A stretch of DNA of 64,000 bases, taken from contig OZ020514.1 in assembly GCA_963971425.1 (NCBI GenBank), positions 9,553,218 to 9,617,217 on the forward strand, written 5' to 3'. Under the pieces are notes generated by a model. That model saw only the letters and a program-made list of their open reading frames with translations. It was not told the origin of the DNA and searched no databases. The stretch is from Bryoerythrophyllum caledonicum (Eukaryota > Streptophyta > Bryopsida > Pottiales > Pottiaceae). Position numbers and translations under genes: made by a program. Of this stretch, positions 9,763-22,000 are shown in pieces (position 1 is the first letter of the stretch; each line of letters opens with the position of its first letter).

Positions 9763-11732
9763 CTACTTCCGGGTCAACTCCTCAAGTCTTCTCTTCTCTT
9801 CCCTCCTCTTCCGCTTCTTCGCGCTCTTGCTCGAAGTCGGGAGAGCGGCGGCTGTCGCAAGCGTCTCAAGAGGGGATAGCATATCTGCGGATGAAGACGG
9901 TGCCGAACCGGCCATGGATGACCGAGGCAAGCCCTCCATCGAAGTCAACGTGGCATCCGGGCCACCCGGAGTGAGTAGCACAGAAGTAGTGCCCTAGTGG
10001 AGCTCAGACAGGACCGGAGGGACCGGTACCTGACTCGGAGTCCCCATGAAGACCTCCTGAACGGAGGTGTGTCCCAACTTGCCCTCCGTCCGTACTGGAA
10101 GGTGCAAGTAAGCTGAGCTCTCACTAGTAGTCTTCCCGAAAGGAGACATACCCTGCAAAGGGGCAACGGTCAATGTGGTGCGACCAGGGTCTCCAAGGGA
10201 AAAGTGGCACCCGTGCACTCCTTCCTCACGCTCTGTACCTATGTGGTGACATCTGAAGGGGAATGGCAGGCAATGACTCCCACAAGTGGAGTCCGTGAGG
10301 GCAGAACCGGGCTATCCAGATCAATCACATCCTTCCCCTTGGGAAGGCCTTGGTCACCCGAGTCTTGCCTCTCCGAATCAGCCTCCGAACCAGAATCGTC
10401 ATCCTGGCCCGCGCCATCTGAATCCTCCACAATCTTGGGCAGGATGTGGGTGAGGTTACTCACCATCATCCTCATGTTAGCATAAGTTGTCTCGAGCTTC
10501 ACCGTCTGCTCCACCATGAAAGCGATTACCCTCTTGCTGGAGATATGGCCATCTCTCTCCAACTTGGCATCGAACATCTTGGCCTTCAACACTGCATCCG
10601 CTGGAAAGTGCAAGGCCTCCTCCACCTGCTGTAACGTTGATGCTGAGGCGTTGGCTTGGAGACATGCCTCCTTCCAACCCTTCTCTGCCTACAACGCCCG
10701 ACTCCTCACCTTGGCCATGTCGAGGTTGAGCCGGTCCACCTTCTGCTCCATGATGCGGAGGTCACTAGCACCTCCCATCTTCTCCTTGACTGCTGCCACC
10801 AATCCATGGCTAGGTGGATTGCCCACCAAGCCACTCACCTGCCCCAACGTCCTCTCCACGTCGTCCACATACACCCGGAGAGCTTCAACCAACTCAGAGG
10901 CCTTGTAAGTCTTACCTCCGAGTAGAGCTGAACCGGTGGCTGCTGCTCGAATAGCTGCACGGGTCCGTGTCGAAGGAGCTCCACCTTGGTGCTGCCTCTA
11001 TCGCTTGGGGGGTGGTGGTGCCTCTTCCTCTGACTGAGATGAGCAGCTCCCTCCCTCCGATCCTGGCTCGTGCTCCGACTCCGTTCCCTCGAACTTCCTC
11101 GTCATGAATTGGGTTCCATACACCACGTCCTCATCTGGGGTGGTCTCCTTGAAGTGATGATAGAGATGGATCATGAATGGACAGATGGGAGAACGTCTGG
11201 TGTTTTCGACACTCTTGGCCAACCTCAGCACTACCTCCTTCACGATGATGGCCCAGTTGACTGTCCTGTCCCCCAGGTAGGCTCCATACAATGTATTAGC
11301 CAAAGTGACGATGACCCGGTTGGGTCTCTCAGGGTACAAGATGGGTACAAGGAATGAGAAGACCCGTTTGGCACGGGGGTCCACGCAGTCTTGCAACGCG
11401 TAGCCATTCTTGGCGTCCTTGGCCCTGAACCTCCCCTTGGCATACTCCTCCTTCTTCAAACTCGTCCATCCGGCGCCCTGGCGTGGAAATCCGTACACCT
11501 CCTGCCACCTCCCCATGGTCCACCGTTCGGGGCAAGCGCGGATACTATCTCCCTCCGGCTCTGGCAAGGAGTCCTGACGCAGCTCCTGCGGCGTGGACTC
11601 GATACAAAATCCCCAGCAAAACTCAAGGAGAGAGAGACACCCCATGCGGAGAAGGTCCTCTTTGAGCTTCGTGAGCTCAAGAGGATCCTTTGGGACAAGA
11701 GGGAAGATATCTTTTACCACTGAAAGAGCCAT
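9763..11732 (-). pseudogene. Gag-like / plant transposon-protein-like ORF of LTR-like fossil
   Basis: Minus-strand coding region just 5' of the terminal repeat. The first part (11,732-10,998) contains NRVIVTLANTLYGAYLGD and SPICPFMIHLYHHF. This resembles the 'putative plant transposon protein' family found in plant retroelement ORFs, where a conserved block precedes FPxLIxxLC. Further on come an acidic region, a coiled-coil-like segment and a lysine/arginine-rich C-terminal part. No protease, reverse transcriptase or zinc knuckle is visible. It is a fossil, interrupted about three times. Confidence 0.5.
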
Positions 11733-11769
11733 GCTTTCGCTCGCACAACTCTTGCTCCGGCCTTCTTCT

Positions 11770-12936
11770 CTCTTCCTCGGTTTTTACCTCGCCTGAGAGG
11801 TCCGCACTCTCCCGGTGAGGTCCAGCCGGTGAAGTCCTCCCGGTGAGGTCCTCTTACACTCTGCCGGTGAGGTCCTCTCACACAAGCCCCACCAACTTGG
11901 TGGGATTCACCCTCCTTGCTGGTGGTCCTGCTGGTCTTGCTCGTCGTGAGGGTCCTGTTAGTCTTGCTCGTCGTGAGGTCCTGCTGGTCTTGCTCGTCGT
12001 GAGGGTCCTGCTGGTCTTGTTCGTCGTGAGGGTCCTGCTGGTCTTGCTCGTCGTGAGGTCCGCGCACTTGGTCTGCAAACAGTCCTCGGTGTGAGGTCCG
12101 CGCACTCGCCCTCCGTGTGAGGTCCGCGCACTCGGTCTGCAAACAGTCCTCGTCGTGAGGGGGCGGCTTGTCTTCGCTCGGGTCGGTGAGGTCCGCACAC
12201 GCTACTTGTTTGTGCCTCCACGTCTCCCAGGGTTGCACACACCTTCCGTGTAGGTCTTCTCGGTGAGGTCCGCATACGCTCCCGGTTTGTGGTCCGCACT
12301 CGCGCTCCCTAATGAGGTACGCCCTAGGGTCGTGAGGTCCGCACACCCGGTTGGTGAGGTCGGCACTTGCCCCCTGTGTAAGGTCCGTGCACTCGCCCTC
12401 CTCCACCTTGCTGGTCCTCCACTTTATCCAGTAGTGAGGGTGCTACTCGTCCTCGCCTCTATCGGTGAGGTCCACACACGCTCCCTGATGAGGTACGCCC
12501 TAGGGTCGTGAGGTCCGCACACAAGGTTGGTGAGGTCGGCACTTGCTCCCTGTGTGAGGTCCGCGCACTCGCCCTCCTCCACCTTGCTGGTCCTCGACTT
12601 TATCCAGTAGTGAGGGTGCTACTCGTCCTCGCCTCTGTCGGTGAGGTCCGCACACGCTCCTTGATGAGGTACGCCCTAGGGTCGTGAGGTCCGCACCCAA
12701 GGTCCCTGATTGGTGAAGGTTCGTCTTCCTCGCTGGTTCCGATCGTCATGGTCGTGAGGTCCGCACACGCTTCCTGTATGAGGTCCGTTCACTTGGTGTG
12801 CAAACAGTCCTCGGTGTGAGGTCCGCGCACTCGCCCTCCGTGTGAGGTCCGCGCACTTGGTCTGCAAACAATCCTCGGTGTGAGGTTTGCGCACTCGCCC
12901 TCCGTGTGAGGTCCGCGCACTCGCCCTCCCTGTGAG
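11770..12936. repeat. Minisatellite GTGAGGTCCGCGCACTCG, left part
   Basis: Higher-order tandem array of GGTGAGGTCCGCACACGCT / GTGAGGTCCGCGCACTCGC units, with a sub-array of TGCTGGTCTTGCTCGTCGTG between about 11,925 and 12,060. Two near-identical blocks of about 170-180 bp, both containing GATGAGGTACGCCCTAGGGT, begin near 12,300 and 12,480. It continues at 25,169 beyond the inserted MULE. The long minus-strand open frames across it (e.g. 11,714-12,406) are not genes. Confidence 0.9.
12928..12936. repeat. Target site duplication of the MULE, left copy
   Basis: CCCTGTGAG, repeated exactly at 25,160-25,168. Nine bases is the length typical of Mutator-like elements. The host array does contain similar GTGTGAG words, but the left and right copies match over all nine positions and directly adjoin the inverted ends. 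Confidence 0.8.
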
Positions 12937-13008
12937 GGGGGATTGCTATTTTGCGTGCCTAGAGTGGTGAGCGGTGAGCGGTGAGCCGTGAGCCGTGAGC
13001 CGAGAGCT
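12937..13008 (+). repeat. Left terminal inverted repeat of the MULE
   Basis: Starts GGGGGATT, then GCTATTTTGCGTGCC, TAGAGT, and six tandem heptamers of GGTGAGC / CGTGAGC, ending AGCCGAGAGCT. The right end (25,089-25,159), read inverted, has the same GCTATTTTGCGTGCC followed by GTGAGCGGTGAGC heptamers. Iterated heptamers at the ends could serve as transposase-binding sites (inference). Confidence 0.9.
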
Positions 13009-13553
13009 GAAAAATAAAAATTTGTTGTGAGATTTTTTTGGAAAATAAAAAGTTTAGGAATAATTGTAGAATATAATATCTAAAATTAGTAAAATATGTG
13101 TGACCTAAAGCCGTGGAAAGAGGCCGCTTAATTTTTTGGGAAAAACATACCGTATACGAGGGTGTGATTCCATGAACGTATGGATTCATTCAACTTGGCA
13201 ATACAGGAAGTGTAGGACCTTAGACAAGTAAATTGTGAACTTACAAATAACTTGAAGTATTTCATTGTGAAATAATGTAACGAAGGTTTATTGTTTGAAT
13301 ACAAAGCATTTGACATCTTAGATAATGTCCTTATAGTTCCTGGACTTCTCCATGTAGTTTTGGATTCCAGATATTTAAATACTTGTTCATATCTCAAATG
13401 GAAGGTGTCGTGCATTTGATTGTATATACATGAGGTTGCGCCCTATCTAAACAATTGTCAATTTAGAAACACATCCGGTGGCCCTTGTAGTCTCACCGTT
13501 TTTGAATAATATAAAAGAAATGTAACACAGTGTTGAAATGCCCATACGGATAA
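13009..13553. other. MULE left subterminal spacer
   Basis: AT-rich sequence between the left inverted repeat and the end of the transposase gene. It holds the 3' untranslated region of the minus-strand gene. No further gene or convincing structure is seen. Confidence 0.6.
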
Positions 13554-16500
13554 CTACGCACTATACTGTTTGAGAATCAAAAGTTGAATAACTTGTTTGG
13601 TCTCATTCCAGCTGAAACTAGGAGCATGCATAAATACATCAACCTCAGGATCTAATCCACAGACAATATTCAGGATGAAGTAGAGGTGCTTACAGTATGT
13701 CCATTGCGCGCGTTTGCCAAGCGACTTGTCAGACATCTCCTTGAAAGATGGACAACTACAACTCGGAAACTGACCAATCACCACCAAATATGTGGAGACC
13801 TTGGAAATGCTTGTGGACTCCAAATTCACAATGCACCCTAGAGCTGGTCGCGGCACCATAAGGATCTTGCGAATTTTGCCAACCACGGAGAGTGCAGAGG
13901 CGCAACTGTTATGATGTTTTGTAGTCGGTGCCTGCGGATTTCTGCGGATATTCTTTCCATACCTCCTTGTGGGATGCTCTAATGGGTTTACGGGCGGAGG
14001 ATATTCCTCCAAGTCCACGGGCGCGGCAATGTCACTAAAAAGCTTCCTTGGAGACAATTGTAGGCGCTCGGCCAGGCGGAACCCAGCGTTTTCAAGTGCT
14101 AATATTTCCTTACTCACAAGATTCGTGCCCATCTTAACGGGCCATACATCTGGGATTTCAGGTTTGGACAAAACCCACTTCCTTCGACTGCCTTTGACAC
14201 AACGCTCGATGTCGTCATTGCAAAAGAAGAACTGCATCTTCTCATGCCTATTCTTCTTGTAGCTGTCCATCATACCTGTGTAAGTCGGGGCAACGGTACT
14301 TCTCCCGCCTTGTACGATCTTGGCAACACATTTCTTCTTTGTGATGGCCTGTTGAGCAAAACACGCTTTTGCAGAGGTTTTCGGAAGTCTAGCAATGTGC
14401 CATTGTCTCTCGTCGCAATCTGATTCCATAACATTCTTGGTGTGTTGTACTCGTAAGGAGGATGGCGGAGTCGGGGAATCAGGGGCTCGAGCTGCATCAT
14501 GTTCTTGACCCGGATATTGGACGTCAACCTCGATTGGAAGGACACTTATTTCTGGATTTATCCGTCCAGTCTTCACACGAGGGCGTGAGATACTGATCTT
14601 GTCGGGTCGGTGAGAGTCAAATTCAGAACCCGGCGGTAGATCAGCCTTTCTTTTCATTGAGAGAAAGACTTCTTCACCTTCAAGATGAGGGTCACGGATG
14701 CAAAATTCGTCGGCCCCAGGCATGTTGGAAAACGCTTCGTGAAGTACTTTTGAATTACCAGACTGTTGCGCAGTTCGTTGGGCGGCACGAAGTCGAAGTT
14801 CTTCTTTTCCTGGGCCAGTTCCAGCCTTCTCACCCTTCAGAAATCCATAATAGGCCACAACTTGCATGAAGGCACGAACCATGTCATCTACGGTTGCCAC
14901 ATATAAGTCGTTGCCTCTCTTGCCTGACTGCTGCAACCACTTGTTGTGAACGGTTTCCGCTAGATTACATGAAGGCATCTCAGCTAATTCCGACTCGGAT
15001 AAAGCCTGGAAGACATAAACAATTCTACGTCAATATGTCAATTTGGCACTATAAAAAAAAACTAATCAAAATAGAGTTGTGAATATCCTTAGCAAAGAGG
15101 GATGGCGCTATCGGCTCCCATTTAGGGGTGGTTGGCGGAAGTAATCATTGCTCGACTCAGAAGGAGGGGCCGACAACAACACCTCTTTTCGTGTGGAACT
15201 CTGAATACAACAGTCGACGACTCCAAGGGGGTGCCGACAGCGGCACCCACTCTGAAGTAGAGCAAAGATTTCAGAGGTACAACATCCAGGGAGGGTGCCG
15301 CTATTGTGACATTTGACGAGTAAAATGTGATTTATTAATTTCCGAGACTTAGGGGGGTGCCGAAGGCGGCACCTCCATCTAGCAGGAAGAAAAAAAGGAC
15401 TTCGACAATATTCAACAAATGAAAAAAAAATTGGTAGATGGTCACGTCAGAGAAAATAAAAGTGAAGTATGGGTAGCTTACATGATCCATGAAGCCTCCC
15501 CACTGTCGATAGCGGAAATGCCAAAAGGCAAGCCATAAGTCGAGTCGGACGAGGCCATCATCCGTCGTTGCTCCAGAAGATAACCACCATGATCGAATGG
15601 CGAGGTATTTAGTCTGTGCCTCCTCCATGGATGTGGAATTCTTATATTGTTTGCAAAGTCGCTTGTGTTGGTCTTGCAAGTCTGCCCTAATGTCTGCCTT
15701 TGTATGTTTTTCCAATGATTGCGTCCAATGAAAGAGGCAGGTCCTTTCCCGGTTGTCCATTCGGATATTCGCGTCTCCACTTCCGTAAGTAATACGTATA
15801 GCATTCCAATTTGCCTGTGCGCTGTCGGCCATGAAGCCTTTGAAATTCACATTTGGCATATCATGCCTACCCGCCACTGCATTCAAATTGTTCCAGAATA
15901 CTCGTTGCGCAGCGACATCCTCGGATTGCATGTCACAAATAGCAATGGTCATAACACGGCAATACGTGGAATCATACACATGGGAAGCCATTGTAGTCCA
16001 TCCTTTGACGCGCTTCACATGATCGAACATCATCCAAGAGTCTTGCAAATCACCGCCAGGCTGCATTCGGCGTACTAAATCAACACCACTCCCTGGTCCA
16101 ATCTCTGCCATCTTAAATATAAAGACCTTGTCTGCGTCTGCACCTTGTCCCGGAAAACGGTTCTCTTGGACAAAAGCCCAATTGCTAGAGCCTCTCAATT
16201 TTGTTATACTGTCCATGACTCCAAATCGACGCAAGTAACGGAATGTTGTGACTTCATTGCGGAGACTAGGGGAGGTCATCTGCTTCACCTTGTTCAAGAC
16301 AGGGACAAGTTCATCTAATCCCAAGGTCTTGTGCGGAACACCGTCAGGGCAGAGGAGCAGTTCTCCAAGGTAATCCTTACTTGCTTCCAAGATGATGGAG
16401 GAGTTTGTCGCACTGGGAGTCCGTTCAACTTGTTCCCCAATCAAGGCCCTAAGTTTTGCGTTTGACTCTCTGCAATTACCTCTCTTCACCACATGACGAT

Positions 16501-17605
16501 GATATCCCAAATGCACACATGCACGTGACATATGACTCTCTCCAACAACATAATAGACTTTAGCCATACAACTGTCTATGCATGTCGGGGGAAGCAGACA
16601 AATGGCACAAAGAACAGAAGAATTGAAAGGTGGCTCACAGCCAGGGAGAAATGAAGAGGAGGCGGTACCCTCCCACTCTGTCTCATTAGAAGGAGATGTT
16701 CGATTGGGACGTTTGAGATAGTCGCAGAGACTATTAGTGCACCTTAGGTGTCCCAAGCATGAAGACATCCGGAACGTGAGCTGCTGATCAGACTTGATGT
16801 GAGAAGTGACGGTACGAGTCCAAGCATGACCATCATGTTTCTTATCCATACCGTGGAGGTGGCCTGCCTTGGAAGAAGGAAGAGTGTTTCCAAGAGGAGG
16901 TAGTTCAAACACGATGTCTCCATCAAAAGTGGGAGGCAAAAAGTCGACTTTCTCTATGGTGATGGAATTGAAATCTATTCTACTAAGGACTGACTTTGAT
17001 CTACGCCGGGAACTCAAATTTCGGAGGCAGTCCACTATGCTTAGTGGAGACGAGGCAGATGGTGCAAGAGGGGGTTTAGATCTAGGATCGGGAACAAAGC
17101 AAGAGGACGATGGACGAGGATTGGAAGAAAGAGATGAGGATTGAAACGAAGTAATGCCAGGATTCAATGGAAGGCACTCGCAATCAGAGTCGTCACTCAA
17201 AACAAAAACATTGTCATTAACTGGCTCTAATTTGACCTTTGAAAGCAGTGGTGTGACCTCACTAGCACTAGATGACAGACGCGGTGTAAACGCAGGTAAG
17301 GGTGTTCCATGGATGCTATCGAACTTGCCATAAACTCGGTATTTCCCTGCCTTCAGCGACCAAATCTCGTCCTCACCACGGCCACTACTAATCTGAGCAA
17401 TTGAATGAGTAAGTTCACCCGTGACTGCATCAAACACTTCTCGGTCAACATGAACCGTTTCCTCAGAGATCTTGAACCTCAATGCAAGACGACTTCCACT
17501 CACAGAAGCAAAGCCAGTTTCATCTACTACAAATGAAACAGGGACTCCAGGACCATCTCCTCGAAGCAAGACACTACTGCTCAGTTCATCTTCAAGGTCA
17601 GCCAT
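13554..17605 (-). CDS. Mutator-like DDE transposase with SWIM zinc finger (2 exons)
   Basis: Predicted 1,191 residues from two exons on the minus strand: 17,605-15,482 (708 codons) and 15,005-13,554. They join in phase 0 across a GTAAGC..TTCCAG intron of 476 bp. Residues 1-270 are a unique Ser-rich region. About 280-370 is a Cys/His-rich segment (SCLGHLRCTNSLC, LCAIC, RACVHLGYHRH), probably zinc-binding. The catalytic core reads HVYDSTYC (D545), FMADSAQANW (D594), CLFHW (C623/H626) and, in exon 2, CNLAETVHNKW (E725): a DDE triad of the MULE type. A SWIM finger near the C-terminus has C1124-x-C1126, then C1146-x-H1148 (CSC..CKH). It should cut and join the inverted ends in the nucleus. The start is the first ATG of the long frame; no break is seen. 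The divergent neighbour is the methyltransferase gene. Confidence 0.87.
15215..15380. repeat. Hairpin motifs in the transposase intron
   Basis: Three occurrences of the core GGGGGTGCCG..CGGCACCC: CCAAGGGGGTGCCGACAGCG near 15,222, GGAGGGTGCCGCTATTG near 15,290, and GGGGGGTGCCGAAGGCGGCA near 15,352. The first and third can fold on themselves. The same motif builds the perfect hairpin in the first intron of the methyltransferase gene. Confidence 0.75.
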
Positions 17606-19024
17606 AATTTAGAGGACAATTGAATTGAATTCTATCAAAGACAAAGTGAATTGAATTCTAACAAAGACGACATTGAAAGAGTTGATTCAAGGGAGATATA
17701 TAGGAGTATATATACTTTAAGCCCCTGAGAGTAACTATAGCAACCATAAGGTTATTAAAGGACAGTGGGCATACGTGTATCCACGATGGATGATGCTAGG
17801 GAGACATGGAAAGGGCCGTCAAATTGCAATAATGTTGCGCTATTAATATTGATAAGCTCCGCTTCTCAGATCCTGTATATAATATTCTAATGAAAGCAAT
17901 CTTGATCTGGCAAAGAATTTGGCCAGCACTAACATGACTCTGAATTAGCTGATCTAATCTCAGAGCCGCCTTCGTACGGTTTTTCCTGGAGAGGGATATG
18001 TTTAGATTGAAACGGCCGCCACATAAAATTATAAGAAATTGAAAATAACAAAGAATTCGAGTCACTTCCACGATCTGAACACAGAATTGGTGGGATATTT
18101 ACAATAATTTAGAAAAATTTGAATAAAAATGAGCAGACTTGCTGAATTAACTACGTTGAAACCTTGAAAGAATGGCCGCTAAAAGGTGGTGGTGAAAGAG
18201 GAGTTGAATGCAAGTAGAATCATAATTCAAAAATTATGAAGAGGCAAAAGAGAAAAGCTCTGTACTTTAGTGATGCAAAGACGCTAAAACGGAGTAGGCA
18301 AATGAGAGAGAAGAAGTCGATGCCGAGGGAGATAGATTCAGGCGAGACCGCAAGGGTTTTAAATTTTGAGGATGCATCTGACTTGAGTCCAGTTATGAGT
18401 TGTCGGAGTGGTCTGGAGCTTCAGAGAATTGCAGAGCACGTTACGGAGGATAAACAACCCAATTTCGATTTGCAATTCAACGGCAAAGGAATTTGCACCC
18501 CCCCGAGGTCGGCCATGGATTGCGATCAATGTGAGTTAATTCAAGTCCAAGTTATGTTTGTCTTTGTGATTTTAGCATTTTGTGCGAGGTCCAAGATGTC
18601 AAAGGCTGAAAAGACCCTAAAGCCGTTAAGTCAATAGTCTTTTGTTACATATGGCCAAGTCTTGTTCCCGTCCAATCCCGTCGTGAGTTCCCGCCCTTAC
18701 CCGCCCTTACGTGCCATTTTGAGAAAATAGGGTTTTATTGCTGCCGATATGAGGTAGACAGGAAGAACCATTTCTATTTGCTAAGGGTTTCGAGGCATTC
18801 GCAGTGAAGAAGAGAGGAGGAACGATTTCATTCAGTGTAGGGTTTCACGATAGTGCGCAACTGATTGCACTCACATGCTTGCTTGATGAGTTCACAAAAT
18901 CTAAATCTAACGTGAGGCTTGGACGCAAGTCGTCGCAGCCGAGGACAACGGGCTTCAATCTGATCGAAAGAGCGACACCCACAGCCTCGAGATTGAGGGA
19001 AGTTGCGATCATCGAAGACTCGAC
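17606..19024. promoter_or_regulatory. Divergent intergenic region with possible upstream exons
   Basis: The two gene starts face away from each other here, so the region should hold both promoters. An open frame at 18,236-18,530 (MKRQKRKALYFSDAK, basic and nuclear-localisation-like) ends at a good donor, AAT|GTGAGT. It joins in phase to an open stretch after the acceptor CATTCGCAG at 18,804 (LKKRGGTISFSVGF). If spliced at the strong donor after 19,031, that frame ends soon afterwards, making an upstream ORF. If spliced at a weaker GTATTT donor near 19,042, it would extend the methyltransferase protein at its N-terminus. The sequence cannot decide. Confidence 0.5.
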
Positions 19025-22000
19025 ATGGAGGGTAAGCATCTCATGTATTTCCTCCTCTTCTTCGTAATCCTTGAGTTTATTCGTTATTTTCTCTATCGAT
19101 ATCTGCGGCGCCACCTTCGAGGGGGTGCCGCTGTCGGCACCCCCTTGCGGATCGCGACTTTGGATCACGGTCGGCACCCCGTAGGAGAGAAGGCGGCAGC
19201 TGCACGTCGGGGGGGCGGGGCTGTCGACATTGACAAAGCCTTCCCCGAGGGGGTGCCGACAGCGGCACCCCCTCGGGGAAGGCTTTGTCAATGTCGACAG
19301 CCCCGCCCCAAAGTTGCGACCCGCAAGGGAGGTGCCCACAGCTGTACCTCCTACAGGATGTTGATTTTTTTTTCCAGTTTCAGTGAACCATTAGCACACC
19401 ATTTAGATATTCACCACCCTTCTTTCCGTGGTGATGTTTTCAGATTCTTCTTTCAATGAGATGCTAGAGTCCACCCAACATGATCAGGAGAACGAAGGTA
19501 TTGGTAATGTGATTGGACTTACTTTTGTTTTGTTTCATTTTGATTTCCAAATCTCATGTGGTTTTCCATGATATTGCAGAAGTCCAGCCGTTGATAGAGA
19601 CGGCAGACCTTGATTTGGAGGACCCAAATGAGAATTCGAAGCTTATGTCCGCCGACGAGCTTGGAAAGGAGATGGATGAACTGGTCATCAAAGAATCTGT
19701 GAATACTAACCTTGTGTTGGAAAGGCTCCGATTTAAACCAAGGCACAAATCAAAGTTGAATATTCCTCTATGCAGAATGATTTCATTACCGGTAGTTCGA
19801 CCTTCTTTGAAGAATGATGTGATGGGTTTGGGTGCGCATTTTGTGAGCACGGGATATATGGATGGCCACGGTGTATTCTACGTGGCTATGGAGGACAACG
19901 AGGGCAAGACGGTAACTGTCACCCAAGCCATTTCAGATTCTTGGAGTCCATTGTGGACTCAAGCAAATGAACAATTTGAGACTGAATTGGAGATGGATGA
20001 GGATTTAAAGCAGTTTTCTGGAAGAATGTTCCATGTTTGGGATGGGAACCACAGATTACAAGCATGGATGCCAATAATCAATCGAGACCATTCCAACGAT
20101 GCTAAGTGGCATTATGCGGTGGAATCTATTATCCTCAATGTGGAGGGTCAAGTGGCTCCTCTACTAACAGCTCTTCACCAAGTTAACTGGTATGATTACC
20201 ATTTGCTTTCAGTTAGTTGGTGAAATTAAATTCTAACTTATGAATTTGAGCTTGCAGGAGGAACCAAAAATCTCACGTCACCATGAACCTTGTCCACAAA
20301 TTATATCGTATTCAGGGCATTGCCGGGCAGCCACTACAGTATTTTGAGTCCTTGGTGAGCAAGGATGAAATTTCAGCTGCCGAGGCAAAGCAGAAGTCCA
20401 AGGACAGAACATGGTATACCTTGACATTCAAGTCTCTAATCGCAATTCTTTATCAGGTATTCTTGCTCTTCTATAACATCTACTCAGTATACTTGCATTT
20501 TTCATCAATGTTATAGTGGATGCTTTCCCCTACTTCAATTGTTGGTGTGTTGATCAGAATGTTCAGTGTTGTTGACGCGACACCTTGCTTGGTTTTGTAG
20601 CAAGAGTTGGGGGAGGCAGCTGCTCATGCTAATCGAAAGTTCAAGGAGAAGTTTCCAGATGACTCTCTTTGGACTTCCGCCAAGTTTCATGACTTTGTTT
20701 CAGCCGCAATTGAGAAAGTGAAGGTTCAACTAACATCTGAGCTCAAGAAGCAATTGCCAATTGCTGACCCCAAGCACACTTCCCAGTTTCTTCAACAAGT
20801 TCGAATCCACTATGAGGACCGCGAAGATGATCCTGAGATGTCTCAGGAGAAGCTCTACTACCTCGCCACCTCCGCTATGGTCCCAAGCATGAAAGTGAAA
20901 TGGTTGGAAAGGTGGAACAAGCCATCTTCCCTTCGTGAACAAGTTCGCTTTCCAAAGTCTAAGTTCCCAGACCATGACTTTCCAGAATGGCTTCACAAGG
21001 CCACATGGTGGGCTCAGGTACAAGCTGAATTACCATTCTTTGATAGTGTTATTTCATTGTGCTTCTATTTCTTACTATTGTTTGAATGGTAATTGCAGCT
21101 TTCAGGGGAGACTGAATCATTGTTCCAAGGGATATTATCTGACATGGAGGTTAATATTGACTACTTTCCTGAGCATGGTATGCCTATCCAAACAATACCC
21201 GAATATGTTGAACAGATGCGCGTGCAGCTCTGGGATATTGCCTTCCATAACGAGTTTAAGGGGAAGGGAGTTCATAAGAATAATCCACCCGAGAAGCAAG
21301 TAGGACTTAAGCAAGCCATCAACCGGACTCTCTACAGGTACTTCATGTACATTCTATTCCCGAGGAAGGCAATTTATCGTACTCCACCATCCTTCTCCAA
21401 TTACTTGGAGAAGACTAGTGATATGTTCATGTTCACTGACGATATCATGAAGACATGGGGGCGTGAGCATTGGGAGCGTTGTGGTTGGTATTTGGATTGT
21501 CCCGTTAAGAGGCCTCCTTCATTTGATATCGAATTACGGAACAGTGTCCAGCCAGATCTATTGGGTACGGAAACAATACTTCCTTCTGTTTCTACAGAAC
21601 TTGGTGCGAAGAAGACCCGTGTCTCCAAGAGAAAGGCTACCGCTGATGCTGAAGTTGTTGCTAAAGCAAAAGCAGAGTCAGAGGCTGCCGCGAAGGCTGA
21701 ATTGGAGGCTGCAGCAGTGGAAGTGGCCAAAGCACTTGCCGCCGCGAAGGCGGAACTAGCCTCACAACATGCTCAGCTGATCACTTTGGCCTCCACCGCT
21801 CGTATTGATGACATTGAGATGTTGGATTCAGAGTCCTTAGTGGCGCCCTTGCAGTCTCAGAGGAGATCAAAGCGATCAGCACCCGAAGCATCGAACGCTT
21901 CAAGTCCCCTTTCACAGAACTCTAACATGCTTATCATGACGGTGAAGGCTGGGAGAACCTCGCCACCTCCACCAGCGAGTGTCTTTGTAGACAACACATC

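Noticed and set aside
11714-12406. 230-codon minus-strand open frame and several overlapping frames
   Set aside because: It lies wholly in the GTGAGGTCCGC minisatellite; the protein is a repeat of the array in several frames at once, with no conserved domain.
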